The translations under genes were made by a program, and so were the position numbers. A model generated the notes under the pieces. That model had not been told where the DNA came from, made no database searches, and was given only the letters and a program-made list of their open reading frames with translations. 64,000 nucleotides of DNA from Bettongia penicillata ogilbyi (Eukaryota; Chordata; Mammalia; Diprotodontia; Potoroidae), in assembly GCA_023548195.1 (NCBI GenBank), contig JAJHZJ010000419.1, forward strand, positions 4,131,096 to 4,195,095. Direction: 5' to 3'. Of this stretch, positions 43,590 through 56,477 are shown piece after piece; the first letter of the stretch is position 1; every line of letters begins with the position of its first letter.

Positions 43590-45730
43590 AATACCTTTAT
43601 TTTAATTAAATTTCATTTTTTTCAATTATCATTAATTTCCCTCCTCCCTTCCAAGTCGAATATCTTGGGGAGAAGGCAGTGGAGGAAGAGAAAAAAACCT
43701 GAAAACCTTTAAACAAATAAGCATAGTCAAGCAAATCAAATTTCTGTATTGGTCATGTCCAAAAAGGTGTCACATTTTGCATCATTTCTGTGAGGAGGTG
43801 GTCTCTACCTCTTGAGCATTCTGGAATCATGATTAATCACTGGATTGAACAAATTAAGTCCTTAAGTCATTCAAAGTTATTCATTTGTTATAATATTGGT
43901 GTTGTAGTATAAATTGTTCCCTTGGTTCTTTTCACTTCATTGTACCTTAGTCTATAAATGTTACCTCAGGTTTCTCTGAAACTATCTCTTTATTTCTTAC
44001 AGCATAATAAAATTCCATTTGACTCATATATAATACTTTATTTAGCCAGATTCCAATCACAAGGGAAAGAAAATCTTAACTGTTCTCTTTTCTTTTTAAA
44101 TTGCTCTTCATGATCTCCTCTTTGAACTTGTTTTGCTCATGGCTAACCCCTCCTTAAATCTGTCCTCTTTTTCCATCCCCCCATTTCCTTTCTGTCTGAG
44201 TCTTTCTGTTTTCCCATTGAGTTGAATCTATTTCTTTATCAAATTCTTTGTGTGTGTATAAGCATGTTCTATCTTCTTTGGATAATAATAATATGATAGT
44301 AATAATAGTCATAATATATATAGTGCTTAATTGGTGGTAGGCATGGTACTAAGTGCTTTGCAATTATTACCTCCTTTGATCTCACAACAATCCTGAGAGG
44401 TAGGTGCTGTTATTATCCCCATTTTACAGGTAAGGAAATTGAAGCAAACAGAGGTTAAGTGACTTGTCCAGGGTCAAGGAACTTATAAATCTTGAGGAAA
44501 GATTTGAACTCAGATCTTTCTGCCTCTAGGTGTGGTACTCTGTCCATTGTACCACCTAGTTGCTTTTTATTCCCATGTTTGTATTTCAAAGCTTTTATTT
44601 AGCTTTGGCCTATTCATCAGGATTTTCAGAAGTCCTATATTTCCAGATGGGTAAGTTGTGCTTTGTTGTATGCTTATATCTTTTGCTTTTTGGATATGGT
44701 AGAATATAAATCTTTTGTCATCTTGACTATAATTCCTTTGTACTTGAATTCTTTTTTTCTGTCTGCTTGTAGTTGACTTGGAAGCTCTGTGTTTTTGTTA
44801 TGGTATTCCTGGGAGAATATATGTGTGAATTTTTCCATGGATTTCAAGAGGTGATCGGTGAATTATTTCTGTTTCTACTTTGTCTTCTGTCTCTAAGAGA
44901 ATTGGACAGTTTTCAGGTCTTTTGTCATGCCTTTCAAGTAGTCAATGACTCTTAAATTATCTCTCTGATATATTTTCTAGGCCACTTGTTTTTAATATCT
45001 GACATTCTGTATTTTCATCTTTTCTTTAGTCCTTTAGCTGTGTTTTTAATATATCTTGCCATCTAATGAATTAATTAACTTCTGTTTGTGCCAATGTAAC
45101 TTTCACTGAGTCTGTTACTTGGTTAGGCTTTGTATCATTTGTGCTAGTCTATTCAGTCTTTCTCCAAATATCTCTATGTTTTCATTTTCTCCCTATTTTT
45201 TTTTTTGTTTAGAGCTTCCATTTCTATTAAATTATTATTTATTAACTAAAAATCTCATGTAATTTCTTCAGTAAATTCCAATTATCTGAAGGGCAAGCTG
45301 CGTTTTTCTTTGAGGTTTTGCTTGTAGATATTTTAGAATTATTCCCCTTATCTGGGTTTGTTTCTTGGGAATCCTTGGCACCATCGTAGCTCTTGATCAT
45401 TTTTATTAGTTTATTTACTTTTACACCATTCTGCTCTCAGCAACATGGTATTGTTATTCCAATGAGAAACTGTCACTAGTCCCTGTTCTCAGCCTCTCTT
45501 GGTGGGAGAGTGGTGGTGCTGAGTCTTTGATTGGTTCTGGGCATCTCCATGCTGTTCCCTTACCTTGAAGCTCTGAACACTGCATTCTAGCTTCTAATCT
45601 TTCTACAAGTCTCACACTACTGGACTGGTCCTGAGATTAGGTTTATGATTAGCTTTGTGGCTTCCCTAGTCTCCTGGCCTAGTTCAAAGCTCCAGCCACA
45701 CTCCAGCCACAGTCCATGATCTCATCTCAC
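43590..45730 (-). mobile_element. HAL1-B: older half-L1-like element
   Basis: On the minus strand: an ORF1-like region (about 45200-44580), an L1-type 3' part (44080-43590, with 'cagcataataaaattccatt' matching the ORF2-end region of L1-C near 52196) and no endonuclease or RT between them. The ORF1 match to HAL1-C is by block order: 'gaggtgatcggtgaatta', 'tttcaagtagtcaatgactc', 'ttaaattatctctctgatat' and 'tttctaggccacttg' correspond to 57858-58030. A SINE (44283-44570) interrupts it. The 5' part runs to about 45730. Frames such as 44773-44955 are shadows. Could instead be an L1 with a large ORF2 deletion. Confidence 0.6.
44283..44570 (-). mobile_element. CORE-SINE inserted in HAL1-B
   Basis: Well preserved: 'actaagtgctttgcaattat', 'gatctcacaacaatcctgag', 'aggtaggtgctgttattatc', 'cccattttacagg', 'gaagcaaacagaggttaagt', 'gacttgtccagggtcaagga', 'gatttgaactcagatctttc' and 'gtccattgtaccacctagtt'. 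Younger than HAL1-B. Confidence 0.8.
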
Positions 45731-45754
45731 CCCCTTTCTCATTGTTTCTGCCTT

Positions 45755-46245
45755 GGTCATTGTATCAGTAAGCACCTCAACATACATGGGGGTCTACTAT
45801 CACAGGTTCTTAGATCTACATTCATAAAAGGAAAGCGACTTTCAAGGGGGTTAACAATCACTCTAATCAAGTCCATGTATCATTCCTATAGTCAAGTGCA
45901 TATATCATTCAGTTAGTTCAGGGAGTCAACACCCTGAATTTCAAAGAAAATACAGAGAATTTGAAAGATCAACAGACATGACTTCATCTGCCTGAATTCA
46001 ACAGAAAATTTGATCCCAACTGTCTGACCATCATTACCAGAGAGGGAAGTATGATCTAAGCCCCAAAGTAAACTTACCCTCAGAGTATTTATACATTTTT
46101 TGGAGCCAGAGGGCATAACCCTCTGACCCAGTGTCTCAAAAGAAAAAAACAAAAGGTACTTGGGACCCTCCTACAAAACAACTTCCCTAATCAAGCTTCT
46201 CACAATGGGCAGGCACATCGATGGTTGGGAACGATCCTACCCAAT
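45755..46245 (-). mobile_element. LTR-like element, family M (copy 2)
   Basis: 'aagcacctcaacatacatgg', 'ttcataaaaggaaagcgact', 'tttcaaagaaaatacagaga', 'cagagtatttatac' (TATA-like on minus strand at 46083-46095) and 'aatgggcaggcacatcgatg' match copy 1 in order. The middle 'aaagccag' block of copy 1 is shortened here. The 79-codon minus frame 45913-46152 has no domain. Confidence 0.6.
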
Positions 46246-47992
46246 CACATTCAAATACAGGCATCATAGTTCTTGATTATACTGAAACAAAAAGCAGAAA
46301 AAGATCCTATATTACTTGCCTTTACGATCATTTGCCTCTAGTCTGGTTTTGTAATCTTGAAAAGATAACCCACGATAGTTTTCCTTCATTTTCTCAATAA
46401 CTTCTAAACTCTCCTTTTTTTTTGTTAGAGATGTGGAGGAATTTAGGTTGTACCCGCTTCTTCCTAGTCTTTCTTCTTCACTTGGTCTCCATCAAGTTGG
46501 TCAGAGTTGAAAAAGAAAAATAATGCAAAACAAATAGTTGAGAAGAGAAGCAACTTAATTAAAATGTGAATAATGGAATCCATTAAATATATTCACCAGA
46601 CCTTCATATGTATAATTTATTTTCTATTTTGCTTGATTTATATCTGAACATCTCTGTCTGATATTGATACCAATGTCTTCATATTTGTATTTTAATTGAA
46701 ATATTCAGAACCACTAATGTTTTACTTTAGTGATTTTTTGAATGGAGATAACTTTTTGCTCAAGGCTATTAAAATATGAAGAAACTTCTGAAGACTATGA
46801 AACTTGTCAAACTTCAAGTGTAGGTCAGCAGCATGTTATTTTTTGGTTATTTAATTACCATTTTCCATCAGGGTAGAGAGGGTCATTATTTCAGATAATG
46901 GTTGTCCATTAGGTGATTAATATCATAATCATCCTCATTGTGACTATTATTTCTGTGCCATAGCAACTCATGAAGAATAATCATGGAGGAGTCTGAGTCT
47001 GCATCAGAAGAAGGACTTCACACACCAATGAATTGATGACTCTTTGGACATATGGCATTATTATTAACTTGTTTGCTTATACGTTACAACAATTATTTAA
47101 ACAAGCTACCTCTTAAAGTTGTCCCTTCATCTGGAACTCTGAGAATTAATTGGGGATATGGCAGAGGTTTTTTATCTGAATTACTTTTGCTTTCTTATCA
47201 CTTGAACAATTCCATCTCTTTTACCTTCTCCTTCTTCCTCCATCTTGCACATTCTTATTCCAGTGAAACTACTGAAAACTTTTCATCCCCTCTTTTATCA
47301 GTAGCAGAATTGAGAATGGAAAAAGAAAGACAGAGTTTAGTAACTGGCAACATCTTGGCACTCTGATTTTATTCCATTCTGGTGAGATACTACTCTACAA
47401 ACCTGACCTGCCTTCCACTAGTTAGCTATTTTCAGCTAAGTGCCTGCTTTGGCTTTAGTCCACTAATTAAGTCTTCAAAGTAAGGTAATCTGTATAGCAA
47501 CAGGGCGTGGGGGGGGGTGTGAAGGAGGAGGAATCAGTCTACAGAACTTATGTAGATTTTAATGGCATCTTTATATGTTGTGCTAAGCATTCTATACAAT
47601 GTAGAGAGAGCGTCCTAAATGAATGCCCTAAATCTCAGTGAAAATCAAAGCTAAAGCAATAATACACAACCTCCTTTAAAGGACTGACTACTTTAAAACT
47701 GCTTAGTCAGTGGCATCCTGCATACCTTGGGAGCATTCCCAGTGATAATATTACAATGGTTTTACATAAAGACTGTCTACATTGCTGTGTATTCTGATAT
47801 TCATTAAACTTGACAAGTTTCAATATTACTTTAGGTTACTCCAGGCTATATATAGTATGACTCTGGGAATCTCAGTCTGAAGCCAACCAACTGCTTTTGA
47901 CATACACTCATCCCAAATGAAATCAAAGTGAGCTTGACCTGGAAAGAAAGGACTGATTCAAAATGAATCAGAACTTACAATATTTGCAACAA
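46246..47992. other. No gene or repeat family recognised
   Basis: About 1.7 kb of unassigned DNA, the longest unassigned stretch in the right half. The 104-codon plus-strand frame at 47052-47366 shows no domain. A run of G lies at 47508-47518. Confidence 0.45.
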
Positions 47993-48025
<33 letters not shown>

Positions 48026-48200
48026 TTTTCTCTTTCTCCTTCCCTCCCTCTCTCCCTCTCTCTCTCCCTCTCTCTTTCTCTCTCCTCCCTTCCTGTCTCT
48101 CTGTCTCTTTCTTTATTACTCTCCCTCTTTTTCCTCCCTTTCTTTTTCTCCCCTTCTCCCTTAACTCCCTCTGCCTCTCCCCCACCCTCCTTCCTCAAGC
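47993..48200. repeat. (CT)n-rich polypyrimidine tract
   Basis: CTCTCT core at 47993-48014, then imperfect CT/TTCC sequence to about 48200. The 75-100 codon frames on both strands are composition artefacts (Ser-Leu on plus, Arg-Glu on minus). Confidence 0.9.
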
Positions 48201-48979
48201 TCCTTCTCTCACAAAAACATTGGCAAAAAAAATCTTTTATATTTCATGGTCTAAATATTTCATGAGGTAGTAAAATTAATGGTTTGAGGCTGTCAGAGCA
48301 TTGTTGTTAAAATAAGTCAAGGTCCTTTTGAGCTTTGGTGGAACTGCTGTCTAGAAAATGAAGTAACAAATATCATGAAATGAAATATGCCATGAGATTT
48401 TCCAAGTTGGTAAAAGACAAACTTGACAAAATAGCTTCAAGGCTTAAATTTTAAGAAGAAGCAGAATAACAGCAATTAGAATGGAGTACATCTAATTAGT
48501 GTTCATTAAATTACCTTTGCATGAGATTCATGATTGCTCATGTTACTTTGACTGATGGGTTTTCACCTTTCTACATTTGATGAGCACAAATCTTGATGAG
48601 ACAGTGATCCTGTTTCATCTTTGCCACATTAATCTAAAAACGTCTGCAAAATGAGCACTGGTTGGGAAGCAGAGGAATCTAGGTTCTGGCTAAGCTAACT
48701 TACTAATTTATAGGAGAAGTGGAGAAGTCTTTTATTCTTCAAATCTCACTGTTCCCTTAGTAGTCTAATGAAGGCAATACCTTCCTCTGTTTACCTTGCT
48801 GGGATATGGAAAATGTAAAGGAAAATAGTTTGGATCACTTTTACATGTTTTCATGAGAATTTCTGTTGATTATGTTGTCATCATCCTAGTAAGGCAGGCA
48901 ATAAAGCCTAAAGGTCATCCTTGATCCTTTTCCTTACACCAAAGACATCAAAACTGTGGTTAGATGATGAAGTATATAA
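48201..48979. other. No feature recognised
   Basis: Unassigned AT-rich DNA. Confidence 0.5.
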
Positions 48980-49192
48980 GAACTGAAATTAGAGTCTGAA
49001 ATACTTTAATTCAAATCCTGCCTTAGACACTTATAGGTATTACGCTGGGGAAGTCACTTAAAAGTCTCTGAACCTCTGTTTCTTTATCTATAAAATCCAG
49101 AGAATAATATTTACCTTCACAAAATTATTGTGAGGATTAAATGAGATAACATATATAAAGTGTCACATGAATGTTAACTCTTATTATTGCTT
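48980..49192 (+). mobile_element. CORE-SINE (plus)
   Basis: 'ttaattcaaatcctgcctta' (B-box-like), 'gacacttataggtattacgc', 'aagtctctgaacctctgttt', 'gtgaggattaaatgagataa' and 'catatataaagtgtcac' in order. Confidence 0.7.
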
Positions 49193-49194
49193 AT

Positions 49195-49590
49195 ATTTTG
49201 GTATCCATCCCTTACTGTCAATTTCCAATGTTATCACCCTTGTTCAAACTCTCATGATATCTTACCTAAACTATTACAATAGACTTCTGACTAATCTTCA
49301 TTGTGTCCAGTCTCTCCCTTCTCCAATTCCTCATTCATACTACTAAATATCAAAGCAATCTTCCTATTGAACAGTCAGATTATATTTTTCCTGTACTCTG
49401 AAACCTTCATTGACTTCCTATTGCTTATAGAATAACATACAGTATTTTTAGACTGGTATTCAAATCGCTACATAATCTTACTCCATTTCATTTTCTTAGT
49501 CTTGTTTCATAGTACTCCCTTCAGACACTTTTATTCCCCCTTAGGATTCTCCAATCTACTGTTTACCTCCTTTAATGAAAGTAAGTGAGA
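49195..49590 (+). mobile_element. L2 LINE fragment (plus)
   Basis: 'ttacaatagacttctgacta', 'tccagtctctcccttctcca', 'aaagcaatcttcctattgaa', 'ccttcattgacttcctattg' and 'ctccaatctactgtttacct' follow the L2 3' region upstream of the part seen at 30555. Decayed, non-coding. Confidence 0.65.
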
Positions 49591-50091
49591 ATTGCTGTCC
49601 AATTTTCACTCTCCTCCACCTATATTAACTTATCCAGCAGTAACATACAGGTACTCTCATTTCAAACAAAAATTGTTGAGACATTATTTCATTCGCATGA
49701 TTTAACCCAGTAACAATGATAATTGACCCACTTTGACATTACTGGGTTGAGAGTCACCAAAGTTTGAGGAAAAGGAAGGAAGGGAAGCAGAATTGTTTAG
49801 ATAGTGGGAAGGTTTAATGTTCAACTGCTACCAAAGAGTGGAGGAGGAAGTGGTGCACACAGCACCAAATAGCTTTGCCAGATTGAGAAATAATGCCAAC
49901 AGGAAGGGAATTTGTAGTCTATTCTGGATGTCTTTGTAGATATTTTTAGTAGGGAAGGGAATGAGGGGATCAGGTGACTCTTAGATATGGGGTAAAACAT
50001 AAGAAGATATATTTTTTGTGTGTGCCAGGTAGCAGAATGAGATGATGATGAGGAGGAGGATGAAGATGAAGAAGGGGCAGGAGGAGAATAT
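49591..50091. other. Unassigned, ending in a GAT/GAG-rich run
   Basis: 50039-50090 is an imperfect purine-rich GATGAG/GAGGAG stretch. The rest is unassigned. Confidence 0.5.
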
Positions 50092-50320
50092 TAGGTATTA
50101 TTTATATAGCACTTTAAGATTTTCAGAGCACTTTGCATATATTTTCTCATTTAATCCTTGCAAAAAGTTTTGTTAGGTAGGTATTACTTTTTACAGATGA
50201 GGAAACTGAGAAACAGAGAGGTTAATTGACTTGCCTAGGGTCACACAATCGTTAAGTATCTGAGGCACAACAGAAATTCAAGTTTTGTTAATACTAAATC
50301 AGCACTATGTAAATTCCTGA
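50092..50320 (-). mobile_element. CORE-SINE (reverse)
   Basis: 'tattatttatatagcacttt', 'atttaatccttgcaaaaagt', 'ttttacagatgaggaaactg' and 'gacttgcctagggtcacaca' in reverse CORE-SINE order. Confidence 0.7.
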
Positions 50321-50659
50321 AAAAAGGCCACCCTAAGCTCATTTTCCTATGCATTTCCAAACATGGCTTATTGTCTGTCTATAGTTCTGTGCTGAGTTAT
50401 GAGCACTAATCCTGAAGGGGTCTTCCTTCAATGTTTTACCATAGTTTGGACTAAAAATGTTGTTCATTTGTTTATTTTTACATGTGTGGGATATTAGGGT
50501 AATTTCTTTTGATTGGTGATGGTTTTTGTTGAAGATGTCAGGTTTTCCACATGGCAAATATGAAGCTGGGGGAAGGGAGATAGAAGGATGCAATTATTTT
50601 ATAGAAGGATGGAAATGGAATATGTCATAATTCTATGAATTGTTATATTATTTTGTATT
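50321..50659. other. No feature recognised
   Basis: Unassigned. The 84-codon minus frame 50339-50593 has no domain. Confidence 0.45.
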
Positions 50660-50860
50660 TCAAGGACATTGTGATAGAAAAGAGAGTGACCTTGGCATCA
50701 GAAAATCTGCTTTCAAGCTATGACTCTGACAGCTGTTACCCAGGGGACCTCAGGTACATCGCTGGAACCCTTTGATTCTCACTGCCCTGGTCTATAAAAT
50801 GAAAAGTTTGGACTAGATAAGCTCTAGAGTCTCTTCTGGCTGTGGTATCCTGCAAAATAT
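50660..50860 (+). mobile_element. tRNA-derived SINE (plus), diverged
   Basis: 'gagagtgaccttggcatcag', 'gctgttacccaggggacctc', 'tctataaaatgaaaagtttg' and 'gactagataagctctagagt' in order. Confidence 0.6.
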
Positions 50861-51104
50861 CAGTGTTAGCCATCTAGCAATACCTTGTTGGGCCTCAGTT
50901 TCCTAATTTTTAAAACTTAAAATAAGACCTTTAAAGTCCCTTTTGGAATATTAAATTATTTGATCCTTATGATGAAATCCCAGGGCTTAGCAATGGCTTT
51001 CAAATAAAATATTCTGGTATATGTTTATATGTATGAATGTATGTATAGCTCTCTATACATACATGTGGAGAAAATATTTCTTAGTTGAAAAATGCATATT
51101 ATCT

Positions 51105-51690
51105 CCTCTTCCTTCTCCTCCTCTGTTCACATTGCTGCTTCCTCTGCTACTGACTCAGGATCCATTCCAATTCCCTTCACCATGGATCATTATCATAATT
51201 TGGACCAATAGAAACTACAGGTGCTGAAGGACACTGCTAACTAGCTGCACATCAACTCAATCTGAGCCACCACTGCAGCTAGCGTGGGACACCCCTCACC
51301 ATGCTGCAGTGTGGCAGAGACTATGGCTGTGCTCTTCTTCCACACCATGAAGTACAAACCCTGGGACTCCAAGGACCCCAGCAATGACCATTTTGTGCTC
51401 TCCGCAGGCCCTGCTGTTCCCATCTTCTATGAGTTTTGGGCCGAGGCTCATTTCCTGCCAGAGCCTGAGCTGCTGAACTTGAAGATCACCTCCAATCTAG
51501 ATGGCCACCCAGACTCTAAACAAGCCTGTACAGATGTGGCTACTGGCTTCCTGGATCAAGAGCCTGGAGGAGTGTGTGCAATGGTCCACACAGACAAATA
51601 CTTCAACAAAACCAGTTACTGTGTCTATTGTTTGCTGGGTGATGGAGAGGTATGTGAAGGCTCTGTGTGGAAAGTCATGGCCTTTTCAGG
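51105..51690 (+). pseudogene. TKT: Processed pseudogene of transketolase (5' part)
   Basis: Reading from the ATG at 51182, the frame is colinear with the first about 169 codons of vertebrate transketolase (about 620 residues) with no intron and no indel that I can see: 'MDHYHNLDQ', then '[20 protein letters not shown]', '[19 protein letters not shown]' and '[19 protein letters not shown]'. Stops replace codons 10 (51209-51211), 21 (51242-51244) and 28 (51263-51265). Transketolase is the thiamine-diphosphate enzyme of the pentose phosphate pathway. GDGE of the cofactor site survives, but the K-G-H-A block is altered (A-G-P-A), losing a conserved His. About 75 bp of GC-richer sequence before the ATG may be 5' UTR. 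The copy stops at 51690 where L1-C begins, and the missing 3' three quarters is not found beyond 59384. Clearly non-functional. Confidence 0.88.
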
Positions 51691-54600
51691 ATTATTTTTT
51701 TATTTTATAATTTTATTTGTTTTCAGTGTTCTACAATCACTTCCATATAGCTTAGATTTTTTTGACCTCCCTTACCCTCCTTCCCCCCTTTCTCCTCCCT
51801 CCCTCCCTGAAACAGCATACAATTTTATATAGATTGTATACATACATTACTATTAAATACATTTTCACCTTAGTCATGTTGCATAGAATTAAAATAAATG
51901 GGAGAAATCTTAAAACAAACCAAAACATAATAGAAAAGAAAATGATCTACTATGTTCTGTGTTTGAATTCCATAGTTCTTTCTCTGGATTTGGAAGGCAT
52001 TTTGCTCTAAGAGACCATTGGGAATTTTTTAAGTCATTGCACTGCAATGAATTACTAAATCTACCAGAAAAAAAATCCTTGCACACTGTGGTCCTTGCTG
52101 TGTACAAAGTTCTCCTGATTCTGCGCCTTTCACTCAGCATCAGTTCATATAAGTTTTTCCAGGCCTTTCTGAAGTCTTCCTGTTCATCATTTATTACAGC
52201 ACAATAGTATTCCATTACATTCATATACCACAATTTATTAAGCCATTTCCCAATTGATGGGCATCCCCTTGATTTCCAGTTTTTAGCCACCAAAAAGAGA
52301 GGTGGTATAAATAGTTTTGTATATGGGAGATCCTTTCCCATTTTTATGATCTCTTTATGTATCTTGGGATATGGTCCAAGAAGTGTACTGGTGGATCAAA
52401 GGGGATGTATATTTTTGGAGCCCTTTGGGCATAATTCCAAATTGCTCTCCAGAATGGTTGGATCAGCTCACAGCTCCACTCACAATGAATTAGTGTTCCA
52501 ACTCTCCCACATCTTCTTCAACATTTACATCATCCTGTTGTGTCATGTTAGCCAATCTGATAGGTGTGATGTGTTTTCTCAGAGTTGTTTTGATTTGCAT
52601 CTCTCTAATCAATAGTGATTTCGAGCATGTTTTCGTATGACTATAGATAGCTTTAACTTCTTCCTCTGAAAATAGCCTGCTCATATTCTTTGACCATTTA
52701 TCAATTAGGGAATGAATTGCATTCTTGTACATTTGACTGAGTTCTTTATATATGTTAGAAATGAAGCCTTTATCACAGACAATAGTTGCAAAACTTCTTT
52801 CCCAGTTTTCTGCTTCCTTCCTAATCTTGGTTGCATTGTGTTTGTTTGTGCAAAAACTTTTCAATTTAATGTAATCAAAATTATCCATTTTGCACTCCAT
52901 AATGTTTTCTATCTCTCGTTTAGTTAAAAATTCTTCCGTTCTCCATAAATCTGATAAATACACTATTCCTTGCTCCACTAATTTTTTATAGTATCAGTCT
53001 TTATACCTAGATCGTGTACCTATTTGGACTTTATTCTTTTGTATGGTGTCAGGCATTGGTCTATGATTAGTTTCTGCCATACTGTTACCCAGTTTTCCCA
53101 GCAATTTTTGTCAAACACCGAGTTCTTATCCCAGAATCTGGGGTCCTTGGGTTTATCAAACAGTAGATTGCTATGTTCATTGACTACTATGTTGTGAGTA
53201 CCTAACTTATTCATTGGTCTACCGTTCTGTTTCTTAGCCATTATCAATTGGTTTTGATAATAGCTGCTTTATAATACAATTTGAAATCTGGTAGAGCTAG
53301 GCCCCCTTCCCTAGCATTTCTTTTCATTAGTTTCCTTCGCATTCTGGACCTTCTGTTCTTCCACATGTATTTTGATATTATTTTTTCTAGCCCTAGAAAT
53401 CTGATAGTTTGATTGGTATGACAATTAGTAAATTAATTTAGGTAAAATTGTCATTTTTATTATATCTACTTGGCCTACCCATGAGCAACTGATATTTTTC
53501 CACTTACCTAGATCTGACTTTATTTGTGTGAAAAGTATTTTTTAGTTGTGTTTATGTCGTCCCTGAATTTGTTTTGGCAAGTAGACTCCCAAATATTTTA
53601 TAGGATAGATATATCCTAGTTTTAAATGGAATTTCTCTTTCTGCCTCTTGCTATTGGACCAATACCTCTTGCCAAGGTTATTTACTATTTCAAGTAGATT
53701 TTTACTTGAATCTTTAAGATTTTCTAAGTATATCAACATATGATCTGCAAAGAGCTATAACTTACTTTCTTCTTTGCCTATTCTAATTCCTTCAATTCCT
53801 TTTTCTTCTCTTATTACTACAGCTGACACTTCTAGTACTATGTTGAGGAATAGTGGTGATAATGGACATCCTTGTTTCACCCCTGATCTTAGTGGAAATG
53901 CATCTAGCTTATCCCTTTTCCATGTAATGCTTGCTGAAGGTTTTAGGTAGATACTGCTAATTATTTTATGGAAAATTCCATTTATTCATATGTTCTCCAG
54001 TGTTTTCAATAGGAATGAGTGTTGTATTTTGTCAAAAGCTTTTTCTGTGTCTATTGACATAATCATGTGGTTTCTACTAGTTTTTTTGGTTGATATGATT
54101 AATAATGTTAATCATTTTTCTAATATTGAACCAGCCCTACATTCCTGGTATAAATTCTACCTGATCATAATATATTATTCTTGTGATACATTGCTGTATT
54201 CTTTTTGCTAAAATATTATTTAATATTTTTGCATCAATATTCATTAGAGAAATTGGTCCATAATTTTCTTTCTCTCTTTTGGCTCATCCTGGGTTTAGGT
54301 ATCAAGACCATATTAGTATCATCAAAAGAATTTAGGAGGATTCCTTCTTCCCCAATTTTCCCAAATAGTCTATATATTGTTGGAATTAACTATTTTTTAA
54401 ATGTTTGAAAGAATTTACTTGTGAATCCATCTAGCCCTGGAGATGTTTTTTCTAGGGAGTTCAATGATAGCTCATTCAATTTCTCTTTCCGAGACTGGAT
54501 TATTTAAGTATTCACCTTCCTCTTCTATTAATCTGGGCAAATAATATCTTTTAAAATGAACATTTGTCTCATTTAGAGTTCCAAATTTATGTGCATACAA

Positions 54601-56477
54601 TTGGGTAAAGTAATTTCTTACTATTGTTTTAATTTCTTCCTCATTGGAGGTGGGTTAACCCTTTTATTTTTGATACTGGGAATTTTGTTTTCTTTTTTTT
54701 TTTAGTCAAATTGACCAAAGGTTTATCAATTTTATTGGTTTTTTCATAAAATCAACACCTAGTTTTATTTCTTAGTTCAATAGTTTTCTTAATTTCCATT
54801 TTCTTAATCTCTCCTTTGATTTTCAGTGTTTCTAATTTGGCATTTACTGGGGATTTTCAATTTGTTCTTTCTCTAGCTTTTTCAGCTGCATGCCCAACTC
54901 ATTGATCTCCTCTTTCTCTATTTTTTTCATGTAGGCACTCACAGATATCCAACTCCTCCTAAAAACTCCTTTTGCAGTATCTCATAAGATTTGGTAGGTA
55001 GTCTCTTTATTGTCATTCTCTTGAATGAAGCTGTTGATTGTTTCTGTAATTTGTTGTTTAACCTACTCATTCTTCAGGATTAGATTGTTTAGCTTCTGAT
55101 TAGTTTTTGGTTTATATTTCTATGCCCTTTTATTACATGTGATTTTTATTGCATTCTGATCTGACAAGGATGCATTGACTATTCCTGCCTTTCTTCATTG
55201 GATTATGAGTTTTTAATGGCCTAGGACACAGTCAATTTTTGTATATGTGCCATGTACCACTGAAAAAAGGTATTTTCCTTTCCATTCTCATTCAGTTTTC
55301 TCCAGAAATCTATCATATCTACTTTATCCAGTGTTCCATTCACCTCCTTAACTTTTTTCTTGTTTATTTTGTGGTTAGATTTATCAAGTTCAGACAGGGG
55401 GAGGTTGAAGTCCCCCACCAGTATTGTTTTCCTGTCTATTTCTTCCTGTAACTCCCTTAACTTCTCCTCTAAGAATTTGAATGCTATGCCACTTGGAGCA
55501 TATATGTTTAGTAATGAAATTGTTTCATTTTCTGTGGTGCCTTTTGGCAGGATATAGTTTCCTTCCTTATCTCTTTAGATTAGATCTATTTCTGCTTTTA
55601 CTTTGTCTGAGGTTAGGATTTCTATCCCTGCTTTTTGTACTTCAGGTGAAGCACAAAATATTCTGCTCCAACTTTTTTTCCCTTTAACCTGTGTGTATGC
55701 CCCATTTCAAATGTGTTTCTTGGGAACAACATATTATTGGATTGTGGTTTTTAATCCATTCTGCTATCAGTCTCTGTTTTAGGGGAGAGTTCATCCCATT
55801 CACATTCACAGTTATGATTACTATGTGTGTCTTTCCATCCATCCCCTTTCCCCCTGTTTATGCTTTTATTTCTCCCTTCTCCCTTCCCATCCACAGTAGA
55901 GTTTTCCTGTTGACCACTGCATCCCTCAGTCTTCCCTCCCTTCTATCAGCCCCACTGCTTTTTTTCCCCCTTTGCTTATTCCTTCTTCCCTCCTTTTTAG
56001 CCTCCCTTCCCTTTTCTTTCCCCCTTCCCCTCCTATTGCCTATAGAGCTAATTGTATTTCTACATTTAACTGAGTTTGTTGCACCCTCCTTGAACCCAAT
56101 CAGATGAGAATATCTTTCAAACAATGATCATCTGCCTCCCCTCTTGCCCTCTGCTGTAATATATTTTTGTGCCTCTTCTTGTGATGGAATTTATTTTTTT
56201 CTGCTCCCCCTTTTCACTTCTCCCACTACAATCTCTTTGCAACTTTAAATCACATTAGCTACCATCACATCATTTAATTTATACTCACTCCCTATATCTA
56301 TGTATATCCCTTTTACATTTCATAATAAGTATACAATTCTTAAGATTAACAAGTATCATCTTTTTTTATAGGGACATAAACAGTTTGCTCATAATTTGTA
56401 ACAAGATTTTCCCGTTTACCTTTTTATGCCTCTCTTGAGACCTGCATTTAAAGATCATATTTTCTTTTCTTTTTTTT
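51691..56477 (-). mobile_element. L1-C: LINE-1 with all of ORF2, lacking ORF1
   Basis: The minus strand runs from an A-rich tail (51691-51715) and 3' UTR through the ORF2 C-terminus, RT and endonuclease (start near 55790), then the CT-rich (plus) inter-ORF region to about 56470. The expected ORF1 is not the next sequence. Instead the A-rich end of HAL1-C follows in the same orientation. L1-C interrupts the transketolase retrocopy on its left. ORF2 has several frameshifts but keeps long blocks, so it is younger-looking than L1-A. Confidence 0.85.
51900..55790 (-). pseudogene. L1-C ORF2 (endonuclease, reverse transcriptase, C-terminus)
   Basis: Order on the minus strand: endonuclease with the N-V-x-G-x-N-like start near 55790, an intact Q-E-T-H-L glutamate block (about 55695-55715) and 'MGDFNLPLSELDKSN' (55370-55418). 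RT follows, with the K-A-F-D block near 54030-54050 and 'MLIYLENLKDSSKNLLEIVN' (53680-53739), where the preceding F-A-D-D reads F-A-D-H. The C-terminal region includes 'SLLIREMQIKTTLR' (about 52580-52625) and 'WKNLYELMLSERRRIRRTLY' (about 52105-52165). It would be a target-primed reverse transcriptase of roughly 1250 residues; frameshifts and stops make it a pseudogene. Confidence 0.85.

Noticed and set aside
47052..47366. 104-codon plus-strand frame with hydrophobic start
   Set aside because: No domain, no splice or promoter context; plausible by chance in this length of DNA.
47958..48265. Ser-Leu and Arg-Glu rich frames on opposite strands
   Set aside because: Low-complexity CT tract; no start context, no domain.
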